Shown: positions 38,687 to 47,738, counted from the first letter of the stretch. The stretch: 64,000 bases of DNA from Aeromonas rivipollensis (GCF_010974825.1 NZ_JAAILA010000031.1:62001-126000), one strand, 5' to 3'. The notes: generated by a model not told the origin, from the letters alone. Numbers and translations are program-made.

Positions 38687-38719
38687 TTGCGAGTGGATGT
38701 TTCATTTGTGACACAAACA
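38687..38719 (+). promoter_or_regulatory. SD-less leader of rpsA with a palindrome before the start
   Basis: No purine-rich ribosome site precedes the rpsA ATG at 38720. Instead a perfect 6-1-6 palindrome TTTGTG-A-CACAAA (38705-38717) ends two bases before it. In E. coli the rpsA start also lacks a good Shine-Dalgarno and is autoregulated by S1 through leader structure. Confidence 0.6.
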
Positions 38720-40390
38720 ATGATCGAATCTTTTGCTCAACTCTTTGAAGAGTCCCTGAACGCCGTTGAAACCCGTCAAGGTTCCATCGTCAAGGGTACC
38801 GTCGTTGCTATCGAGAACGGTTTTGTACTGGTTGACGCCGGTCTGAAATCCGAGTCTGCCATTCCTGCTGAAGAGTTCAAGAACGCCCTGGGCGAACTGG
38901 AAATCAACGTAGGCGACACCGTTGACGTGGCTCTGGACTCTATCGAAGATGGTTTCGGCGAAACCAAGCTGTCCCGCGAAAAAGCCAAGCGCCACGAAGC
39001 CTGGCTGCAGCTTGAGAAGGCATACGAAGAGCAAGCTACCGTTATCGGTATCATCAACGGCAAGGTCAAGGGTGGTTTCACCGTTGAGCTGAACGGCATC
39101 CGTGCCTTCCTGCCGGGTTCTCTGGTTGACGTGCGTCCGATCCGTGACACCGCTCACCTGGAAAACAAAGAACTCGAGTTCAAGGTCATCAAGCTGGACC
39201 AGAAGCGCAACAACGTTGTCGTTTCCCGTCGTGCCGTGATCGAAACCGAGAACACCTCCGAGCGCGAAAGCCTGCTGGCCAACCTGCAAGAAGGTCAAGA
39301 AGTTAAGGGTATCGTCAAGAACCTGACCGACTACGGTGCATTCGTAGATCTGGGCGGTGTTGACGGCCTGCTGCACATCACCGACATGGCGTGGAAGCGT
39401 GTTAAGCATCCTTCCGAAATCGTCAACGTTGGCGACGAGATCGCAGTCAAGGTTCTGAAGTTCGACCGCGAGCGTACCCGTGTATCCCTGGGTCTGAAGC
39501 AGCTGGGCGAAGATCCCTGGGTTGCTATCGCCAAGCGTTACCCGGAGACCACCCGTCTGTCTGGCCGCGTGACCAACCTGACCGACTACGGCTGCTTCGT
39601 TGAAATCGAAGAAGGCGTTGAAGGCCTGGTACACGTATCCGAGATGGATTGGACCAACAAGAACATCCACCCGTCCAAGGTTGTTAACGTTGGCGACGTG
39701 GTTGACGTGATGGTTCTGGACATCGACGAAGAGCGTCGTCGTATCTCCCTGGGTCTGAAGCAGTGCAAGTCCAACCCGTGGCAGCTGTTTGCCGAAACTC
39801 ACGCCAAGGGCGACCGTGTTTCCGGCAAGATCAAGTCCATCACTGACTTCGGTATCTTCATCGGTCTGGACGGCGGCATCGACGGCCTGGTTCACCTGTC
39901 TGACATCTCCTGGAACAACCAGGGCGAAGAGGCAGTACGTGAATTCAAGAAGGGCGACGAAATCGAAGCCGTTGTTCTGCAAGTGGACCCGGAGCGCGAG
40001 CGCATCTCCCTGGGTGTCAAGCAGATCGAAGAAGACCCGTTCAACAAGTACCTGTCTGACAACAAGAAAGGTGCTATCGTGAAGGGTAAGGTTACCGAGG
40101 TTGACGCCAAGGGTGCCGTGATCGAACTGGCTGACGGCGTGGAAGGCTACCTGCGTGCCTCCGACGCTGCTCGTGACCGTGTAGAAGACGCCACTCTGGT
40201 GCTGTCTGTCGGTGACGAAGTTGAAGCCAAATTCATGGGTGTTGATCGCAAGAACCGTACCGTAAGCCTGTCTGTCCGTGCCAAGGACGAGGCTGACGAG
40301 CGTGTTGCCATCGACAGCCTGAACCAACAAGAAGAAGTTGTGTTCAGCAATGCCATGATGGAAGCGTTCAAAGCCGCCAAGGGTGAGTAA
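38720..40390 (+). CDS. rpsA: 30S ribosomal protein S1
   Basis: Six S1 (OB-fold) domains in 556 residues; E. coli S1 has 557. The start [13 protein letters not shown] aligns with E. coli [13 protein letters not shown], which fixes the ATG at 38720 although an open frame continues upstream. Repeats such as [24 protein letters not shown] and [25 protein letters not shown] mark domains 3 and 4. Codon choice (GTT, GGT, GAA, CGT) differs strongly from the GC3-rich neighbours, as expected of a highly expressed gene. Confidence 0.98.
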   Translation: MIESFAQLFEESLNAVETRQGSIVKGTVVAIENGFVLVDAGLKSESAIPAEEFKNALGELEINVGDTVDVALDSIEDGFGETKLSREKAKRHEAWLQLEKAYEEQATVIGIINGKVKGGFTVELNGIRAFLPGSLVDVRPIRDTAHLENKELEFKVIKLDQKRNNVVVSRRAVIETENTSERESLLANLQEGQEVKGIVKNLTDYGAFVDLGGVDGLLHITDMAWKRVKHPSEIVNVGDEIAVKVLKFDRERTRVSLGLKQLGEDPWVAIAKRYPETTRLSGRVTNLTDYGCFVEIEEGVEGLVHVSEMDWTNKNIHPSKVVNVGDVVDVMVLDIDEERRRISLGLKQCKSNPWQLFAETHAKGDRVSGKIKSITDFGIFIGLDGGIDGLVHLSDISWNNQGEEAVREFKKGDEIEAVVLQVDPERERISLGVKQIEEDPFNKYLSDNKKGAIVKGKVTEVDAKGAVIELADGVEGYLRASDAARDRVEDATLVLSVGDEVEAKFMGVDRKNRTVSLSVRAKDEADERVAIDSLNQQEEVVFSNAMMEAFKAAKGE

Positions 40391-40403
40391 TCCTTGATGC
40401 AAG

Positions 40404-40432
40404 AAAAGGGCGGCTTCACGCCGCCCTTTTTT
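40404..40432 (+). terminator. Terminator after rpsA
   Basis: GGGCGGC/GCCGCCC stem extended by four A-T pairs, 5-nt loop, six Ts, directly after the rpsA stop. Confidence 0.92.
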
Positions 40433-40481
40433 ATCTTGGCATAATGAAATTGCATGTGATCGGGGAAGGAGATTTAACCTT

Positions 40482-40766
40482 ATGACCAAATCAGATCTCA
40501 TCGAACAATTGGCTGCCAGCCGCATGCATATGCCGGCCAAAGATGTCGAAGCCGCCATCAAGGAGATCCTTGAGCAGATGGCATCGACCTTGCAAAACGG
40601 CGACCGGATTGAAATCCGAGGATTTGGAAGTTTCTCACTGCACTATCGTGCGCCCCGCGTGGGTCGCAACCCCAAGACAGGGGACAAGGTTGAACTGACC
40701 GGGAAATATGTCCCGCATTTCAAGCCTGGTAAAGAGTTACGCGAACGCGTGAACATCATCGAATAA
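40482..40766 (+). CDS. ihfB: Integration host factor beta subunit
   Basis: DNA-bending HU-family protein of 94 residues, same length as E. coli IhfB. The DNA-intercalating arm [30 protein letters not shown] is intact. Strong ribosome site (AAGGAG). It follows rpsA as in most gammaproteobacteria, separated by a terminator so that it can also be transcribed on its own. Confidence 0.97.
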
Positions 40767-40771
40767 TGCAG

Positions 40772-40806
40772 AAAATGGCATACCTGGGTATGCCTTTTTT
40801 ATTTTT
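40772..40806 (+). terminator. Terminator after ihfB
   Basis: Stem GGCATAC/GTATGCC (40777-40783 with 40788-40794) followed by a long T run. Confidence 0.88.
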
Positions 40807-40922
40807 ACGTCTTTAGATATGTGATTTGTCAGGTTTCTCGCAGTCTTTTCCCATTCGCTCTAGAGTCTGCCTGTGATTTTAAGGATAATCAGTCTCTCAT
40901 TAGCTACAGACAGGGAGATCTT

Positions 40923-41207
40923 ATGAAGCGTATATTGGCCCTTATCCCATTGGTGCTGGTGTTTGTACTGACCCTCGCCATCGGCTCGCAAAATGGCCAG
41001 CTGGTGCAGTTCAACTATCTCATCGCCCAGGGGGAGTTCTCCCTCTCCATGCTGCTGGGGTTCTTCTTTGCCGGTGGCTTCCTGTTGGGCTGGCTGGTGT
41101 TCGGTCTGCTCTTCCTGCGCTTGAAACTGCAAAACCGCACCCTCAGTCGCACCATGCGTCGTCAATCCCGTGAGTTGGAGCTAGCCCGGTCGCCAGCCAA
41201 GGAATAA
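40923..41207 (+). CDS. lapA: Lipopolysaccharide assembly protein A
   Basis: Small membrane protein of 94 residues with two helices (about 3-21 and 42-66) and a basic tail; works with LapB to control LpxC turnover by FtsH and so LPS synthesis. The SQNGQLVQFNYL and GFFFAGGFLLGWLVFG stretches match the LapA (YciS) family. It is followed 9 bp later by lapB. Confidence 0.93.
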   Translation: MKRILALIPLVLVFVLTLAIGSQNGQLVQFNYLIAQGEFSLSMLLGFFFAGGFLLGWLVFGLLFLRLKLQNRTLSRTMRRQSRELELARSPAKE

Positions 41208-41216
41208 TGTCCCTCG

Positions 41217-42383
41217 ATGCTTGAACTGCTTTTCCTGCTGTTGCCGATTGCCGCCGGTTATGGCTGGTACATGGGACGCAGGAGTGTTCGCCAGGACACC
41301 CAGCAACAGAGTAACCAGTTTTCCCGCCAGTACGTGGCGGGCCTCAACTATTTGCTGTCTGACGAGTCGGACAAGGCGGTGGATCTCTTCATCCAGCTGC
41401 TGGAAGTCGACAGCGAAACCATCGAAACCCATCTCTCCCTCGGCAACCTGTTCCGTCAGCGGGGCGAGGTCGATCGCGCCATCAAGATCCACCAGAACCT
41501 GGTCGCCCGCCAGCTGACCCGGGAGCAGCGTCAGCTCGCGCTGCAGGAGCTGGCCAGGGATTTCCTGGCTGCCGGCCTGCTGGATCGGGCCGAAGCGCTC
41601 TGGAAGGAGCTGTGCGAAGACAGCGACTTTGAAGAGACGGCCCTGGCGCAGTTGCTCATTATCCATCAACAGCTGCGTGACTGGGACAAGGCCATCGAGG
41701 TCGCCATTCGCCTGCAGAAATTCCAGGGCAAGAAGCTGGCGGAGCCCATCTCCCATTTCTATTGCGAGCAGGCGGAGAGCGCCTTGCGTGACGGTGACAA
41801 GGGGGCGGGGATCGCCAAGTTCAAGCGGGCGCTCGTAGCCCACCCTGCCTGCGCTCGGGCCAGCCTGCGATTGGCCGATCTGTCGATGGAAGAGGGCAAG
41901 TACGAGGAGGCCAGCAAGGATCTGCTGCGGGTGTTCGAGCAGGACATGGATTTTGCCTCCGAAGCCATGCCCAGGCTGCTCGATTGCTATCAGCAGCTTG
42001 GCCGCACCCAGGAGCTGATCCCGCTGCTGGAGAAGGCGGTGGAGGATCATGCCGGTGTCAGCGTAACCCTGGCCCTGGCCAATCTGGTGGAGGCGCGCGA
42101 CGGCCTGAGCCAGGCCCGCGCCCTGGTGCTGCGTCAGCTGCGGCGCCACCCCTCCATGAAGGGGTTTTACCAGCTGGTGGGCTTCCAGTTGGCCAGCGCC
42201 GAGGAGGGGCCCGCCAAGGAGAGTCTGGAGCTGCTGCAGCAGCTGGTCGGCGAGCAGATCAAGATAAAATCGACCCACAAGTGCCGCCAGTGCGGCTTTG
42301 CCACCCATTCGCTGTTCTGGCAGTGTCCCTCCTGCCGGCAGTGGGGCTCCATCAAGCCTATTCGTGGCCTGGATGGTGAATAG
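41217..42383 (+). CDS. lapB: Lipopolysaccharide assembly protein B
   Basis: 388-residue inner-membrane anchored TPR protein (389 in E. coli, formerly YciM). One N-terminal helix (2-18), about nine TPR repeats, and a C-terminal rubredoxin-like metal domain with two CxxC pairs, CRQCGFATHSLFWQCPSC. Brings LpxC to FtsH and coordinates LPS output. Forms an operon with lapA. Confidence 0.96.
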   Translation: MLELLFLLLPIAAGYGWYMGRRSVRQDTQQQSNQFSRQYVAGLNYLLSDESDKAVDLFIQLLEVDSETIETHLSLGNLFRQRGEVDRAIKIHQNLVARQLTREQRQLALQELARDFLAAGLLDRAEALWKELCEDSDFEETALAQLLIIHQQLRDWDKAIEVAIRLQKFQGKKLAEPISHFYCEQAESALRDGDKGAGIAKFKRALVAHPACARASLRLADLSMEEGKYEEASKDLLRVFEQDMDFASEAMPRLLDCYQQLGRTQELIPLLEKAVEDHAGVSVTLALANLVEARDGLSQARALVLRQLRRHPSMKGFYQLVGFQLASAEEGPAKESLELLQQLVGEQIKIKSTHKCRQCGFATHSLFWQCPSCRQWGSIKPIRGLDGE

Positions 42384-42464
42384 CCCTTAGTGACCAAAAG
42401 TCCGTCCCCGCGCGCCTCGAGCGGAGGCGGCAAGCCGAACCCGGCGCTAACCCAAGTGATCAAG

Positions 42465-42514
42465 ATGCCAGACTGCGACCGGCTCGTCGGCCGTGTCGAG
42501 TCTGGATGTGGCAT
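42465..42514 (+). promoter_or_regulatory. Long hairpin in the pyrF leader
   Basis: Sequence from 42465 to 42514 folds into an extended stem: ATGCC and GGCAT at the base, CCAGACT/AGTCTGG, then CGAC/GTCG and GGC/GCC with small bulges, around a TCGTC loop. It ends 20 bp before the pyrF ATG. A second smaller hairpin lies at about 42413-42428. No T run follows. Confidence 0.5.
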
Positions 42515-42534
42515 AACAACCCATAGGAAGTGAC

Positions 42535-43233
42535 ATGCAAGACCCCAAAGTACTGGTCGCGCTGGATTATCAGCACGAAGCCGATGCCTTCGCCTTCATT
42601 GAACAGATCTCTCCGGCCGAGTGCCGCCTCAAGGTGGGCAAGGAGATGTTTACCCTGTTTGGCCCCCAGTTCGTGCGTCAGCTGGTGGCCAAGGGCTTCG
42701 AGGTGTTCCTGGATCTGAAGTTTCACGACATTCCCAACACGGTTGCCAAGGCCGTGGCGGCGAGTGCCGAGCTCGGGGTCTGGATGGTCAACGTCCATGC
42801 CTGCGGGGGAGAACGCATGATGCGCGCCGCCAGGGAGGCGCTGCTGCCCTATGGTGACAAGGCGCCTCTGCTGATCGGGGTGACAGTGCTGACCAGCATG
42901 GAGCAGTCCGATATGGCCCCCCTGGGTCTGGATGTGAGCCCGGCCGAGCAGGTGATCCGGCTGGCCACCCTCGCCAAGACGGCAGGGCTGGACGGCGTGG
43001 TCTGCTCCGCCGAGGAAGCCAGTGCGTTGAAAGCCTTGCTCGGCACCGACTTCAAGCTGGTGACCCCGGGCATTCGCCCGAGTGGATCGGCGGCCGGGGA
43101 TCAACGCCGGGTCATGACGCCGCTGGCGGCGGTGGAGGCGGGGGCCGACTACCTGGTGATTGGGCGACCCATTACCCAGGCGGCGGATCCGGCCGCCGTG
43201 TTGGGGGCGATCAACGCCGAGCTCAGCCGATAA
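42535..43233 (+). CDS. pyrF: Orotidine 5'-phosphate decarboxylase
   Basis: Last step of UMP synthesis. 232 residues, (beta/alpha)8 barrel, with the catalytic Lys-Asp array [11 protein letters not shown] near residue 60 and the phosphate-binding [14 protein letters not shown] and [11 protein letters not shown] motifs. It follows lapB as in E. coli but with a 151-bp structured gap, so its expression is probably tuned separately. Confidence 0.97.
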   Translation: MQDPKVLVALDYQHEADAFAFIEQISPAECRLKVGKEMFTLFGPQFVRQLVAKGFEVFLDLKFHDIPNTVAKAVAASAELGVWMVNVHACGGERMMRAAREALLPYGDKAPLLIGVTVLTSMEQSDMAPLGLDVSPAEQVIRLATLAKTAGLDGVVCSAEEASALKALLGTDFKLVTPGIRPSGSAAGDQRRVMTPLAAVEAGADYLVIGRPITQAADPAAVLGAINAELSR

Positions 43234-43253
43234 GGGGCCGACCCCTTGATGAC

Positions 43254-43288
43254 AACAGGCCGGATTGCAGATCCGGCCTGTTGCGTTT
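43254..43288 (+). terminator. Terminator after pyrF
   Basis: Perfect 12-bp stem (43254-43265 with 43271-43282), 5-nt loop, followed by GCGTTTT. Confidence 0.85.
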
Positions 43289-43342
43289 TGATGGGGCGCT
43301 GAGCGCTGCTGCGAATGAGTGGCAGCCCTTATCTGCGGGGGA

Positions 43343-43921
43343 TCAGGACTTGACGGTCTGCACACCCAGGCCGATGGGGAAGAGACCGAGCAACAGGCCG
43401 GCGGCCGAGCCGATGAGGTGCGACTCTATGTGCACCCTGGCGCCAATGAGGGCAGAGACAGGGCTCTCTCCCGCACTGTAAAAGTCCAGCCCGAGCTTGA
43501 TGACGATACCAAGCAGCATGAGCCAGCCCGAATGGCGACGATAGCGGATATCCTGCATGGCCCCCCACACGAACAGGCCGTGCAGCAGGCCGGATAGCCC
43601 CATGTACCATTGGGTCTGCGGGCACCACCACCAGATCCCGAGTCCGACGGCCGTCCCCAGCAGCAGGAGCAGCACGGGCAGGCGCCAGCCCGTCAGGTAT
43701 TCGCGAAACAGGCTGTAGAGCACCGCAAGCCCGCTCAGGTTGAGCAGCAGGTGCCATCCGTTGGTGTGGGCCAGATTGCCTGTTATGATGCGCCACCCTT
43801 CGCCCTGGGCGATCAGGTCGCGATCGAAGGAGAGCAGGTGGTTAGGTACGGTGAAGAAGAGCAAGGCAGTGACGAGCGAAAGCGTGATGACCCAGAGCAG
43901 CCCCGATTTTTCTGACAACAT
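43343..43921 (-). CDS. rrtA: Rhombosortase (GlyGly-CTERM intramembrane protease)
   Basis: 192-residue rhomboid-family serine protease with six or more helices. The catalytic motif GLSGLLHG gives Ser110 and the conserved His114; His168 in ESHLIGSAAGLLLG completes the dyad. Rhombosortases cut the C-terminal GlyGly-CTERM anchor of secreted proteases before or during type II secretion; no substrate gene is in this window. Its start codon overlaps that of the facing DTW gene (CATG at 43919-43922). Confidence 0.88.
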   Translation of the reverse strand: MLSEKSGLLWVITLSLVTALLFFTVPNHLLSFDRDLIAQGEGWRIITGNLAHTNGWHLLLNLSGLAVLYSLFREYLTGWRLPVLLLLLGTAVGLGIWWWCPQTQWYMGLSGLLHGLFVWGAMQDIRYRRHSGWLMLLGIVIKLGLDFYSAGESPVSALIGARVHIESHLIGSAAGLLLGLFPIGLGVQTVKS

Positions 43922-44531
43922 GAAACAACCCAACGACAGAGAGAGCCGATACTGTACACGCTGTACCCGAGCCCTCAAAGCCTGCCTGTGTGAATATATC
44001 CAGCCGGTGCCCCACCTCGCACCGCTCCATATCCTGCAGCATCCCGGCGAGGTCGCCCACCCCAAGGGAACGGCCGTCCTGCTGGCCGCCTCCCTCAGCC
44101 ATGCCCGCATTCACGTAGGGGAGCACTTCGCCGATGCCGACTGGCTCAATGCCCTGCTCGCCGATCCCAAGGTGCAGTGCTATCTGCTGTGGCCCGATGA
44201 TGAGGCCCTGACCCTGGCGCAGGTGCGCGAGGGCCGCGAGCAAGCCAAAGAGGTGCACTTTATCCTGCTCGATGGCACCTGGCGCAAGGCCTATCGCATG
44301 TTGCACAGCAACCCGGCCCTGCTGGGATTGCCGAGGATCACGCTGGGCACCATGGCGGGGCAATATTCCATTCGCAAGAAGCCGTTTCCCGAGGCGCTGT
44401 CGACCCTGGAGGCGGGCTACCATCTGTTATCCCAGTGGGAAGGGGAGCCCGAGCGCTTCGCCCCGCTGATGAACCTCTTTACCCAGTTGAACCGGCAGTG
44501 GCATGACTTTGCCCAAGGTCGCCGCGCTTGA
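43920..44531 (+). CDS. DTW-domain protein, tRNA-uridine aminocarboxypropyltransferase family
   Basis: 203-residue member of the DTW family, whose members TapT/TuaA add the acp group to tRNA uridine (acp3U). The four cysteines of the N-terminal zinc knuckle are at residues 12, 15, 22 and 24 ([13 protein letters not shown]), and the name-giving motif reads LDGTWRKA. There is no ribosome site before the ATG at 43920; an in-frame ATG at 43887 would add 11 residues and lengthen the head-to-head overlap with the rhombosortase gene. Ends 22 bp before queC. Confidence 0.85.
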   Translation: MKQPNDRESRYCTRCTRALKACLCEYIQPVPHLAPLHILQHPGEVAHPKGTAVLLAASLSHARIHVGEHFADADWLNALLADPKVQCYLLWPDDEALTLAQVREGREQAKEVHFILLDGTWRKAYRMLHSNPALLGLPRITLGTMAGQYSIRKKPFPEALSTLEAGYHLLSQWEGEPERFAPLMNLFTQLNRQWHDFAQGRRA

Positions 44532-44553
44532 ATCTGAATTGCAAACAGGAGTG

Positions 44554-45249
44554 ATGAACGTGAAAAAAGCCGTCGTGGTATTCAGTGGTGGTCAGGACAG
44601 TACCACCTGCCTGGTGCAGGCCCTGGCCCTCTATGATGAAGTGCACGCCATCACCTTCGACTATGGCCAGCGTCATCGGGAAGAGATCGAGACAGCTCGC
44701 CGTCTGGCGGGGCAGATCGGGATTGCCGCCCACAAGGTGATGGATGTGACCATGCTGGGTGAGCTGGCCGTCTCGGCCCTGACCCGGGACGACATCCCGG
44801 TCAGCGGTGAGCTGCAGGACAACGGCCTGCCCAACACCTTCGTGCCGGGCCGCAACATACTGTTTCTGACCCTGGCGGCCATCTATGCCTATCAGGTCGG
44901 TGCCGACACCCTGATCACCGGGGTGTGCGAGACCGACTTCTCCGGTTATCCCGATTGCCGCGACGACTTCGTCAAGGCCCTCAATCAGGCGGTGTCGCTG
45001 GGGCTGGATCGCGCCATTCGCTTCGAGACTCCCCTGATGTGGCTCGACAAGGCGGAAACCTGGGCGCTGGCGGATCACTATGGCCACCTCGAGACGGTGC
45101 GCCAGCAGACCCTCACCTGCTACAACGGCATCCAGGGGGATGGCTGCGGCACTTGCCCCGCCTGCGAGCTGCGCAGCCGCGGCCTGCAGCGCTATCTGGG
45201 CGACAAGGCGGGCATCATGGCCAGCTTGCGCGAGAAAACCGGATTGTGA
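44554..45249 (+). CDS. queC: 7-cyano-7-deazaguanine synthase
   Basis: ATP-dependent conversion of 7-carboxy-7-deazaguanine to preQ0, in queuosine synthesis. 231 residues from ATG 44554 (AGGAG upstream). PP-loop SGGQDSTT near the N-terminus and the zinc site [19 protein letters not shown] near the C-terminus. Upstream DTW gene and downstream queE make a tRNA-modification cluster. Confidence 0.96.
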   Translation: MNVKKAVVVFSGGQDSTTCLVQALALYDEVHAITFDYGQRHREEIETARRLAGQIGIAAHKVMDVTMLGELAVSALTRDDIPVSGELQDNGLPNTFVPGRNILFLTLAAIYAYQVGADTLITGVCETDFSGYPDCRDDFVKALNQAVSLGLDRAIRFETPLMWLDKAETWALADHYGHLETVRQQTLTCYNGIQGDGCGTCPACELRSRGLQRYLGDKAGIMASLREKTGL

Positions 45250-45274
45250 TCCTGCCTCTTTCCCGGGTTTGGGG

Positions 45275-45280
45275 TATAAT
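45275..45280 (+). promoter_or_regulatory. Candidate -10 box before queE
   Basis: A perfect TATAAT lies in the 61-bp queC-queE gap, 31 bp before the queE start. No standard -35; the site could give queE a second transcript. Confidence 0.35.
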
Positions 45281-45310
45281 CCGCGCCTTTTGCAGCAAGC
45301 CGTGACCGAG

Positions 45311-45982
45311 ATGCACTACCCAATCAACGAGATCTTCCAGACCATCCAGGGGGAGGGCGTCTTCACCGGCGTGCCCGCCATCTTCGTTCGCCTGCAAGGC
45401 TGCCCGGTGGGCTGCCCCTGGTGCGACACCCGCCATACCTGGGTGGTGGATCCTGCCCGTGAGGTGGGCCGCCGCGAGGTGCTCGACCGATCCAACGAGT
45501 CCGATGGCTGGAGCAAGATGAGCACGGAGGAGATCCTGGGGAGCTTCGAGACCCTGGGTTACCGGGCGCGCCATGTGGTGTTGACCGGTGGCGAGCCCTG
45601 TCTCTACGATCTGCACGAACTCTCGGCGGCCCTGCTGGCGGCGGGATATCAGGTGCAGATCGAAACCAGTGGTACCAGCGAGATCCTGACCCACGCGCAG
45701 ACCTGGGTCACCGTCTCCCCCAAGATTGGCATGAAGGGGGGCTTGCCTGTGCTGGTGTCGGCCCTGGAGCGGGCCAACGAGATCAAGCATCCGGTGGCCA
45801 CCGAGCGCCATATCGAGGAGCTCGATGCCCTGCTGGCGACAGCCAGCCTGCGTCCCGACGTGGTGATAGCATTGCAGCCCATCAGCCAGAAGCCCAGGGC
45901 CACCGAACTGGCCATGGCGACCTGCATCGCCCGTAATTGGCGGCTCTCCATCCAGACCCATAAATATCTGAATATCGATTGA
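45311..45982 (+). CDS. queE: 7-carboxy-7-deazaguanine synthase
   Basis: Radical-SAM enzyme that rearranges 6-carboxytetrahydropterin to CDG. 223 residues, as in E. coli. The SAM cluster cysteines are at 31, 35 and 38 (CPVGCPWC), and the start MHYPINEIFQTIQGEG matches the family. Follows queC on the same strand. Confidence 0.96.
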   Translation: MHYPINEIFQTIQGEGVFTGVPAIFVRLQGCPVGCPWCDTRHTWVVDPAREVGRREVLDRSNESDGWSKMSTEEILGSFETLGYRARHVVLTGGEPCLYDLHELSAALLAAGYQVQIETSGTSEILTHAQTWVTVSPKIGMKGGLPVLVSALERANEIKHPVATERHIEELDALLATASLRPDVVIALQPISQKPRATELAMATCIARNWRLSIQTHKYLNID

Positions 45983-45983
45983 T

Positions 45984-46214
45984 ATGGACAGACTCTCCGA
46001 TGAGCGGGTATTGCTCACCCTGGCGGGCAAGATGCCCTACGGTAAATATCAGGGGCGACGCATCATAGATATTCCAGAGCCCTATCTAGTATGGATGGCG
46101 CGCAGCGGTTTTCCGGCTGGCGCATTGGGCCAAACCCTGGCACTGGCGTACGAGATAAAACTCAATGGACTCGAATCCATGATTATTCCCATTATTAACA
46201 GGATGTCAGAATGA
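45984..46214 (+). CDS. DUF3820 family protein
   Basis: 76-residue protein with the family core MPYGKYQGRRIIDIPEPYLVWM (residues about 17-38), found across gammaproteobacteria and sometimes labelled a putative quorum-sensing-regulated factor. It begins 1 bp after queE and its stop overlaps the next start (ATGA), so it is cotranscribed. More AT-rich than its neighbours. Function unknown. Confidence 0.82.
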   Translation: MDRLSDERVLLTLAGKMPYGKYQGRRIIDIPEPYLVWMARSGFPAGALGQTLALAYEIKLNGLESMIIPIINRMSE

Positions 46215-46774
46215 GAATATATACCCGGCAAGGGGACAAGGGCCTCACGCGGCTGGCTGATGGCTCCTCCCTTGCAAAAGATGACAGGCGGGTCGAGACC
46301 TATGGCGCCATTGACGAGCTCAATTCCCAGATAGGTCTGCTGATGGCCGAAATACCCGAGAATGAGCCGGCATTATTGGCTGAACTCATATTGCTGCAGC
46401 AAGAGCTGTTTGATTTGGGCGGGGAGCTGGCGTTTTCCAGCGAGGCGCAAAATGCTTCCCTGTGGCAGGTCAATGAGGCCTGGACGGCGCGGTTGGAGCA
46501 ACAGATTGACGCCTACAGCGCCCAGTTGCCGGTATTGCGCAATTTCATTCTGCCGAGCGGATCACGGGCGGCGGCGCAGGCCCATGTGGTGCGCACCCTG
46601 ACCCGTCGCTGCGAGCGGCTGCTGCTTGGCCTGAGCCGGGAAGAGCAGGTGAACCCGGCTATCCTGCCCTATCTGAATCGGCTAAGTGACTGGTTTTTCA
46701 CGGTGGCCAGATACTTGCTGGTCTCTGCCGGCACCCCGGAAGTGCTCTGGGTCAAGGCGGCAGACAGGCGCTGA
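46211..46774 (+). CDS. Cob(I)alamin adenosyltransferase, PduO type
   Basis: Transfers the adenosyl group of ATP to cob(I)alamin. 187 residues; the ATP-binding N-terminus IYTRQGDKGLTRLADG, the VETYGAIDELNSQIG segment, LPSGSRAAAQAHVVRTLTRRCER and the YLNRLSDWFFTVARY motif are all typical of PduO/MMAB enzymes. No other cobalamin gene is nearby, which suggests a salvage role. Confidence 0.92.
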   Translation: MRIYTRQGDKGLTRLADGSSLAKDDRRVETYGAIDELNSQIGLLMAEIPENEPALLAELILLQQELFDLGGELAFSSEAQNASLWQVNEAWTARLEQQIDAYSAQLPVLRNFILPSGSRAAAQAHVVRTLTRRCERLLLGLSREEQVNPAILPYLNRLSDWFFTVARYLLVSAGTPEVLWVKAADRR

Positions 46775-46792
46775 AACGCCCGGCACTGACAC

Positions 46793-46825
46793 AATAAAAA
46801 ACCTCGCATGGCGAGGTTTTTTATT
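46793..46825. terminator. Bidirectional terminator between the adenosyltransferase gene and hns
   Basis: Perfect 15-bp stem (46793-46807 with 46811-46825), 3-nt loop, with A and T tracts for both convergent genes. Confidence 0.93.
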
Positions 46826-46845
46826 GGGCGGGACTGTGCTTCAGA

Positions 46846-47250
46846 TCAGATGGCAAAGTCTTCCACGGATTTGCCTTCGGCCACTGCCTTGGCAATGGTG
46901 GAGGGCATGCGGCCCTGGCCGGTCCAGGTTTTTTCCACGCCATTGTCCAGATAACGATATTTGGCGGGGCGGGGAGCGCGTTTGCCTTTGCTGGCCTTGG
47001 TGCTTTCGGTGGCAACTGTGCCCACCAATTCAGCAGGATCTATCCCCGCGGCTTTCAACATTTCGGCGTATTCGGCAATTTTCTTCTGATGTTCTTCACG
47101 GGCCTGGCGTTCGGCAGATTCATCCTGCTGGCGCTCGGCGACCACCTCGGACAATTTCTGCAGTCCCTCTTCCAGTTGCTCCAGGGACAAATCGCGGCAG
47201 GCTGCGCGCAGACTACGGATATTCAGCAGAATTTTCAAAAATTCGTTCAT
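46846..47250 (-). CDS. hns: H-NS family nucleoid protein
   Basis: 134-residue silencer of AT-rich DNA. N-terminal dimerisation helices (LLNIRSLRAACRDLSLEQLEEGLQKL), a central coiled coil, a linker and the C-terminal DNA-binding core TWTGQGRMPSTIAKAV. Start at 47250 begins the typical MNEFLKILLNIRSLRAA. Single gene with its own AT-rich promoter region. Confidence 0.95.
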   Translation of the reverse strand: MNEFLKILLNIRSLRAACRDLSLEQLEEGLQKLSEVVAERQQDESAERQAREEHQKKIAEYAEMLKAAGIDPAELVGTVATESTKASKGKRAPRPAKYRYLDNGVEKTWTGQGRMPSTIAKAVAEGKSVEDFAI

Positions 47251-47303
47251 ATTGGCTACCACGCGAGCAGAAATATTAATGGGAAGGGCTGGTTTTTCGA
47301 TAA

Positions 47304-47331
47304 TTTATAGGGGGATTTGGCATCAAGTCAA
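47304..47331 (-). promoter_or_regulatory. Promoter of hns
   Basis: Minus-strand TTGACT (47326-47331) and TATAAA (47304-47309) with 16-bp spacing, about 55-80 bp upstream of the hns ATG. Confidence 0.6.
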
Positions 47332-47375
47332 GTCTGCCAAAATAATTAATTAGGTAGATAAATAAAGTCTGGCAA
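47330..47375. repeat. Direct repeats upstream of the hns promoter
   Basis: AAGTCTGCCAA (47330-47340) and AAGTCTGGCAA (47365-47375) are 10 of 11 identical, 35 bp apart; the first abuts the -35 box. The rest of the region to about 47520 is AT-rich and holds no gene. Confidence 0.4.
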
Positions 47376-47530
47376 TTATTCACGACGGCCGGTTTATTCT
47401 CTTTGCGGCGAGTTCATTTCCGAATGAGTGCTGAGTAGATGAAAATATCGACCATATCGTATTTTATGAACCATTTGACTACCATTTTTCCACTTTTCGC
47501 CACACAAGCCTTGAAATTTAATCAAAAAAC

Positions 47531-47558
47531 TTGCTATCACCCGGTGGCTCGATAAAAT
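47531..47558 (+). promoter_or_regulatory. Promoter of the lysine-riboswitch transcript
   Basis: TTGCTA (47531-47536) and TAAAAT (47553-47558) with a 16-bp spacer; transcription would start just before the aptamer. Confidence 0.6.
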
Positions 47559-47576
47559 GTGCCGCGAATACCTTTA

Positions 47577-47738
47577 AGTAGAGGCGCGCTGCCTATGAGT
47601 AACCGAGCGGAGGGTGATGCCTGCGATGCTCGATGAAAGGAGTCGGCGCCGAAGTGACCAGGCCATCATACCGGGTTGCTGGTTCTGCATCGAACAGGTG
47701 CAGGACTGCCATAGTCATCCACTATGGAGCGCTACCTG
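47577..47738 (+). ncRNA. Lysine riboswitch (L box) aptamer
   Basis: The conserved blocks of the LYS element appear in order: AGAGGCGCGCTGC, GAGTAA, GAAAGG, GGCGCCGAAG, TGGTTCTGCAT, GACTGCCATAGTC and GGAGCGCTACC. GTAG near 47579 pairs with CTAC near 47734 to close P1. It senses lysine and controls the carrier gene that follows. Confidence 0.95.

Noticed and set aside
45250-45310. PreQ1 riboswitch before queE
   Set aside because: The 61-nt gap has no C-rich loop or A-rich tail of the preQ1 classes.
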